The position numbers and the translations under genes were made by a program. 8,984 nt of DNA. Source: a bacterium. GTDB taxonomy: Bacteria; UBA9089; CG2-30-40-21; SBAY01. This document shows, in pieces, positions 6,601 to 8,984 of the stretch (position 1 is the stretch's first letter; the number at the start of each line of letters is the position of its first letter). The DNA is taken from assembly GCA_040757115.1 (NCBI GenBank), contig JBFLYA010000152.1, positions 1 to 8,984 of the forward strand. Direction: 5' to 3'. Below the pieces are notes generated by a model. The model had not been told where the DNA came from. It did not search any database and was given only the letters and a program-made list of their open reading frames with translations.

Positions 6601-8984
6601 GTGGATTTTCACCTGATGGAGAGAGATTTGCGTTAGCTTCAGAAAGAGGTAATAATGGAAAACTTAATACCTGGATAATTAATAATGTTCAAGAGGTAAT
6701 AACTGAAGGCCCACAGGTAGCAAGTATGTCTTATCTTTTTCCATCTCATGCAAATGAAACTGTTACCTGGTTTCCAGATGGGACTAAACTGTTAGTAACC
6801 TCAGACAAAGAAGGGAATTTAGATATCTATGTAGCGGATTATTTATCTGACAATTCAGCCTTTCCAGTAGCTAACATAACTTCACCTATTTCAAATCAAC
6901 AAGTAAGAGGAGAAGTAATAATCAAAGGCACAGCAGAGGATAATGTAAGTGTGGATGGCGGAACCATCCTGTCAAAGTTAGTTTCATATACCCTTGAGTA
7001 TGGAGAATGTCCGGCACCGGATAGTTGGGTAGAAATTATTACTTCTACTACCCCTGTGACCAATGGCACCTTAGCTGTCTGGGATACCAGCGGGCTTTTA
7101 GATGGGATTTATACCATAAGGTTAACGGCTACTGATGGGGAAGATAGTAATGTGGAGAGGGTAACTATTAAAATTGATAATGCACCTCCAATTATAACTA
7201 ACCCACAAGTTACACCAGATACTGTAAGTATAGGTGAACAAGTAAAATTTACTGCCCAAGTAACTGATGAATTTAGTGGAGTAAAATCTGTTACAATTAA
7301 CCTTACTCCTATTGATGGCTCAGCCAATCAACTGATGTTTGACGATGGAACATACGGGGATGAAATAGCCAATGATGGAGTTTATACTTATAAAACTACA
7401 ATACCAGACTCTGTCTCAGTTGGAATAAAGGATTTGGTTATCACTGCTGAGGATAATGTCTCTAATATCAATAAAGCAACTATTTCCCTACAGGTAATAA
7501 ATCCTAAGATAACATCAGTTAATCCTACCTCAGGCACTATTGGAACAGAGGTTACACTGAAAGGTGAAGGCTATCTTGCCACAGAAGAAGTCCGTATTGA
7601 CTTTGGCACTACACGGTCTATTGGGGTTGTGCAAATAAACCAGGCAGGTAGTTTTACGGCTACCTTTACTGTAGATACCCAACCAGGAGGTACCATTACT
7701 GTTACTGCGAGAGGTAAAGATTACACTGACTTCACCTGGTTTAAAATATTTGGTCGGATAACTTTGGTCAGTCCGCAGCAAGGCACAGTTGGGACACGGA
7801 TAGAGGTTATGGGTGATGGATTTGCTGCCAATGAGCGGATAGAGATAGACTTTGGGACTAACCCTACGATAACAGTAACCTCAAGTGATAATGCCGGCAG
7901 GTTCTGGACAGTATTTACTGCCGATACCCAGCCGGGATGTGGCACAATAACCGTCAGTGCCAGAGGTAAAGATTGTGTGGCATACAGCTGGTTCCGAATG
8001 ATTGGTCGGATAACTTTGGTCAGTCCCCAACAAGGCACCGTTGGCCCACGGATAGAGGTTATGGGTGATGGATTTGGTGCAAGTGAGCTGATATACATTG
8101 ACTTTGGGACTAACCCTACCATAGCAGTAACCTGGAGTGATAATGTCGGCAGGTTCTGGGCAGTATTTACAGCGGATACCCAGCCAGGATGTGGCACAAT
8201 CACCATTAGTGCCAAAGGCAAAGATTGTGTGGCATATAGCTGGTTCCGAATGATTGGTCGGATAACTTATGTAAGTCCCCAGCAAGGCACAGTTGGGACA
8301 CGGATAGAGGTTATGGGTGATGGCTTTGCAGCCAATGAGCGGATAGAGATAGATTTTGGGACTAATCCGACGATAGCAGTAGCCTCAAGTGATAATGCCG
8401 GCAGGTTCTGGGCAGTATTTACTGCCGATACCCAGCCAGGATGTGGCACAATAACCGTCAGTGCGAAAGGAAAAGATTGTGTGGCCTACAGCTGGTTCAG
8501 GATGCTGGGCAGGATAACCGCTGTCAGTCCACAGCAAGGCACTATTGGAACAGCAGTAACCGTTAGAGGTGATGGATTTGCGGCAAGTGAGTTAATCTAT
8601 ATCGACTTTGGGACTAACCCGACGATAGCGGTAATCTTAAGTGATGGACTGGGTCGGTTCACTGCTGTATTTACCGCAGACACCCAGCCAGGTTGTGGCA
8701 CAATAACCGTTAGTGCGAAGGGGAAGGATTGCGTGGCATACAGCTGGTTCAGGATGCTGGGTAGGATAACCGCTGTCAGTCCACAGCAGGGCACTATTGG
8801 AACAGCAGTAACCGTTAGAGGTGATGGATTTGCGGCAAGTGAGTTAATCTATATCGGCTTTGGGACCAATCCAACAATAACAACGACCATAAGTGATTAT
8901 CTTGGCAGATTCATCGCCGTATTTACCGCAGATACACAGCCAGGATGCGGGACAATAACCGTGAGTGCGAAAGGGAGAGATTGT
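3684..8984 (+). CDS. Giant multidomain surface protein: continuation of the amidase frame, 3' end beyond the window
   Basis: The frame runs without a stop from 3612 past 8984. ATG 3684 is the first in-frame start after the TAG, with GAGGAG only 3 bases before it and no signal peptide, so independent expression is doubtful. Read through from 2961, there are 2,008 codons in view. Domains by position: end of amidase helix (to 3725); Ig-like (3730-4000); FN3-like, with W-S-D-S-P and Y-Y-W-K-V-Y (4000-4260); Big_5-like, A-P-V-D-E-A-Q-N-V-P-V-D (4290-4590); Asp-box/BNR propeller (4590-5675) with six S-x-D-x-G-x-x-W boxes starting at 4725, 4902, 5055, 5205, 5370 and 5523; FN3 (5685-5930); six PD40 blades (5990-6850); two Ig-like domains (6870-7500); IPT/TIG-like repeats (7509 on). 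Sialidase catalytic residues are not apparent, so the BNR propeller is probably a binding module. Likely role (inference): wall-anchored or secreted adhesin with peptidoglycan-cutting head. Confidence 0.75.
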   Translation, partial: MSYAILLGILDYYDKSHPVVHTPVTTANVNQAITITAEVIDFATVTLCYRTSPGGTHTFTKVPMVKGAETTWSATIPASAVTLSGVEYYIAVTEEYLQTSAPYLITVLSPQDGATLNTPRPTFDWSDSPYTSKYTIQVATSTTFTNPVINATITTSSYTPNLDLSTNTTYYWKVYTSHSDRISTWTLPWSFMIGPPPTSPPTIVSTAPVDEAQNVPVDTKIVVTFSLPMNKADTVAAFSISPMDIRLINPTWSDNDTVVTFDLSDKLKMNTTYRVTITTIAKSANNVSLVQNYNWTFTTIQRCWSEDIRLTNTSGYSQYPAIAVEDKNVHVVWIDKRTGSWEIYYKKSMDGGNTWEADEELTNFPDTPMPAIPLRDPRIVVENNNIHLVWSEDRDGNWKTEIYYKRSTDGGNTWEPEKKLTNTPKECEAPTIDIDNGNVHIIWEDDRDGASQLYYRRSTDNGFSWNSETRLPNVSYGHDPVVIAKDNVVHVLWNDFFYPNHAICYMKSIDGGQSWGSRVMLASYKGDMWTHDMAINGNNIHVVWIQDYFIEYHRQWAIYYTMSTDGGNSWKNNVILKDSGNYDDSVITDTSTGDIYLAYKSYEDEESYIYYIKSMDNGVTWEDAIKLSTGYSPQIISDNNDVHIVWDDNREEDWEIYYKSYTSGFDVPPITPTDLNFEAGYGIVRLSWTPNPETDIAKYNIYRDDTKIGSVTIPFYQDTNVVSGKTYIYTITAVDNAGNESSPQLPNTLNPPLIVQVPSPIPLTVNPAIDSTPSYSPDESTIIFYTDRNGTGDIYGMNSDGSNLIGIMEDSYNNYSPDCSPGGDMLAFVSNRSGNDDIWVLKNLNKVIQGNSPELVPLDVGGQGCDSPKWSPDGKMIAFNHTTGEKKHIFVVTNVQDIISGDATTAIVKQVTDEIGDDSKPMWSPDGAMIAYTSKRNLNNSDVYVVKNVLDVIYNAEPILAQLTNDSSEDMGCGFSPDGERFALASERGNNGKLNTWIINNVQEVITEGPQVASMSYLFPSHANETVTWFPDGTKLLVTSDKEGNLDIYVADYLSDNSAFPVANITSPISNQQVRGEVIIKGTAEDNVSVDGGTILSKLVSYTLEYGECPAPDSWVEIITSTTPVTNGTLAVWDTSGLLDGIYTIRLTATDGEDSNVERVTIKIDNAPPIITNPQVTPDTVSIGEQVKFTAQVTDEFSGVKSVTINLTPIDGSANQLMFDDGTYGDEIANDGVYTYKTTIPDSVSVGIKDLVITAEDNVSNINKATISLQVINPKITSVNPTSGTIGTEVTLKGEGYLATEEVRIDFGTTRSIGVVQINQAGSFTATFTVDTQPGGTITVTARGKDYTDFTWFKIFGRITLVSPQQGTVGTRIEVMGDGFAANERIEIDFGTNPTITVTSSDNAGRFWTVFTADTQPGCGTITVSARGKDCVAYSWFRMIGRITLVSPQQGTVGPRIEVMGDGFGASELIYIDFGTNPTIAVTWSDNVGRFWAVFTADTQPGCGTITISAKGKDCVAYSWFRMIGRITYVSPQQGTVGTRIEVMGDGFAANERIEIDFGTNPTIAVASSDNAGRFWAVFTADTQPGCGTITVSAKGKDCVAYSWFRMLGRITAVSPQQGTIGTAVTVRGDGFAASELIYIDFGTNPTIAVILSDGLGRFTAVFTADTQPGCGTITVSAKGKDCVAYSWFRMLGRITAVSPQQGTIGTAVTVRGDGFAASELIYIGFGTNPTITTTISDYLGRFIAVFTADTQPGCGTITVSAKGRDC
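7509..8984 (+). repeat. Tandem IPT/TIG-like domain repeats, 252-bp period, six units visible
   Basis: Units begin at 7509 (divergent, 249 bp), 7758, 8010, 8262, 8514 and 8766; from 7758 the spacing is exactly 252 bases (84 residues), and the last unit runs off the window. Each starts I-T-x-V-S-P-Q-Q-G-T-x-G (unit 1: I-T-S-V-N-P-T-S-G-T-I-G), then G-D-G-F, I-D-F-G-T-N-P-T-I, V-F-T-A-D-T-Q-P-G-C-G-T-I-T, and G-K-D-C-V-A-Y-S-W-F. That is the pattern of IPT/TIG Ig-like folds, common in stacked stalks of surface proteins. Units 2-6 have two cysteines each; unit 1 has none. Nearly identical DNA stretches mark recent duplication, most clearly between units 5 and 6. Confidence 0.85.

Noticed and set aside
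7109-8794. Several minus-strand frames, up to 166 codons, across the Ig and TIG region
   Set aside because: They recur with the 252-bp repeat period and are the antisense shadow of the repeated plus-strand codons.
7509-8984. A CRISPR array or other direct-repeat locus
   Set aside because: The period is 252 bases, the whole unit is conserved and the frame is coding throughout; there are no short repeats with unique spacers.
2961-8984. General reassignment of TAG to an amino acid in this organism
   Set aside because: Only one TAG occurs in about 2,000 codons while CAA and CAG are used freely; an ordinary sense TAG should be more frequent. A rare recoding event remains possible.

Overview
The window looks like a piece of an AT-rich genome from an uncultured, two-membraned bacterium, probably a metagenome-assembled candidate phylum. 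This rests on four things: a type II secretion minor pseudopilin (GspK), exported propeller and Ig-rich surface proteins, a protein tail of the FlgD-Ig / 'GKLxVxR' type, and intergenic repeats carrying a decayed GxxExxY gene. The phylum assignment is an inference and cannot be settled from this sequence.

Layout. Positions 1-134 are the last codons of an exported protein that enters from the left. Positions 135-838 hold no intact gene. They contain a 209-bp transposon-like element (142-350) with 13-bp terminal inverted repeats, a 6-bp target duplication and a degraded GxxExxY gene. A second element (383-643) has the same ends but different contents and carries a nested GC-rich repeat. An orphan repeat arm lies at 656-684. 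A strong-looking promoter (800-829) then sits almost directly on the start of gspK (839-1924).

A second transcription unit begins after about 125 bases. It holds an exported TolB-like beta-propeller protein (2050-2958) and, two bases later, a very large exported frame that starts at 2961 and is still open at the window edge (8984). This frame begins with a signal peptide and a zinc N-acetylmuramoyl-L-alanine amidase domain. It has one in-frame TAG at 3609-3611 and then runs about 1,790 further codons with no other stop. The downstream part encodes the last helix of the amidase, Ig-like and FN3-like domains, a Big_5-type domain, an Asp-box (BNR) propeller, another FN3, a six-bladed PD40/TolB propeller, two more Ig-like domains, and at least six tandem IPT/TIG-like repeats of about 84 residues.

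How the genes may work together (inference): GspK is a tip component of a type II secretion pseudopilus. The neighbouring genes encode exported cell-wall-binding or cell-wall-cutting and adhesive proteins that could be its cargo or could act in the same envelope. The points most worth following are the lone TAG splitting the amidase-adhesin, the combination of two different propellers with a wall hydrolase, the mosaic, higher-GC tandem repeats at the 3' end, and the GxxExxY-bearing inverted-repeat elements.
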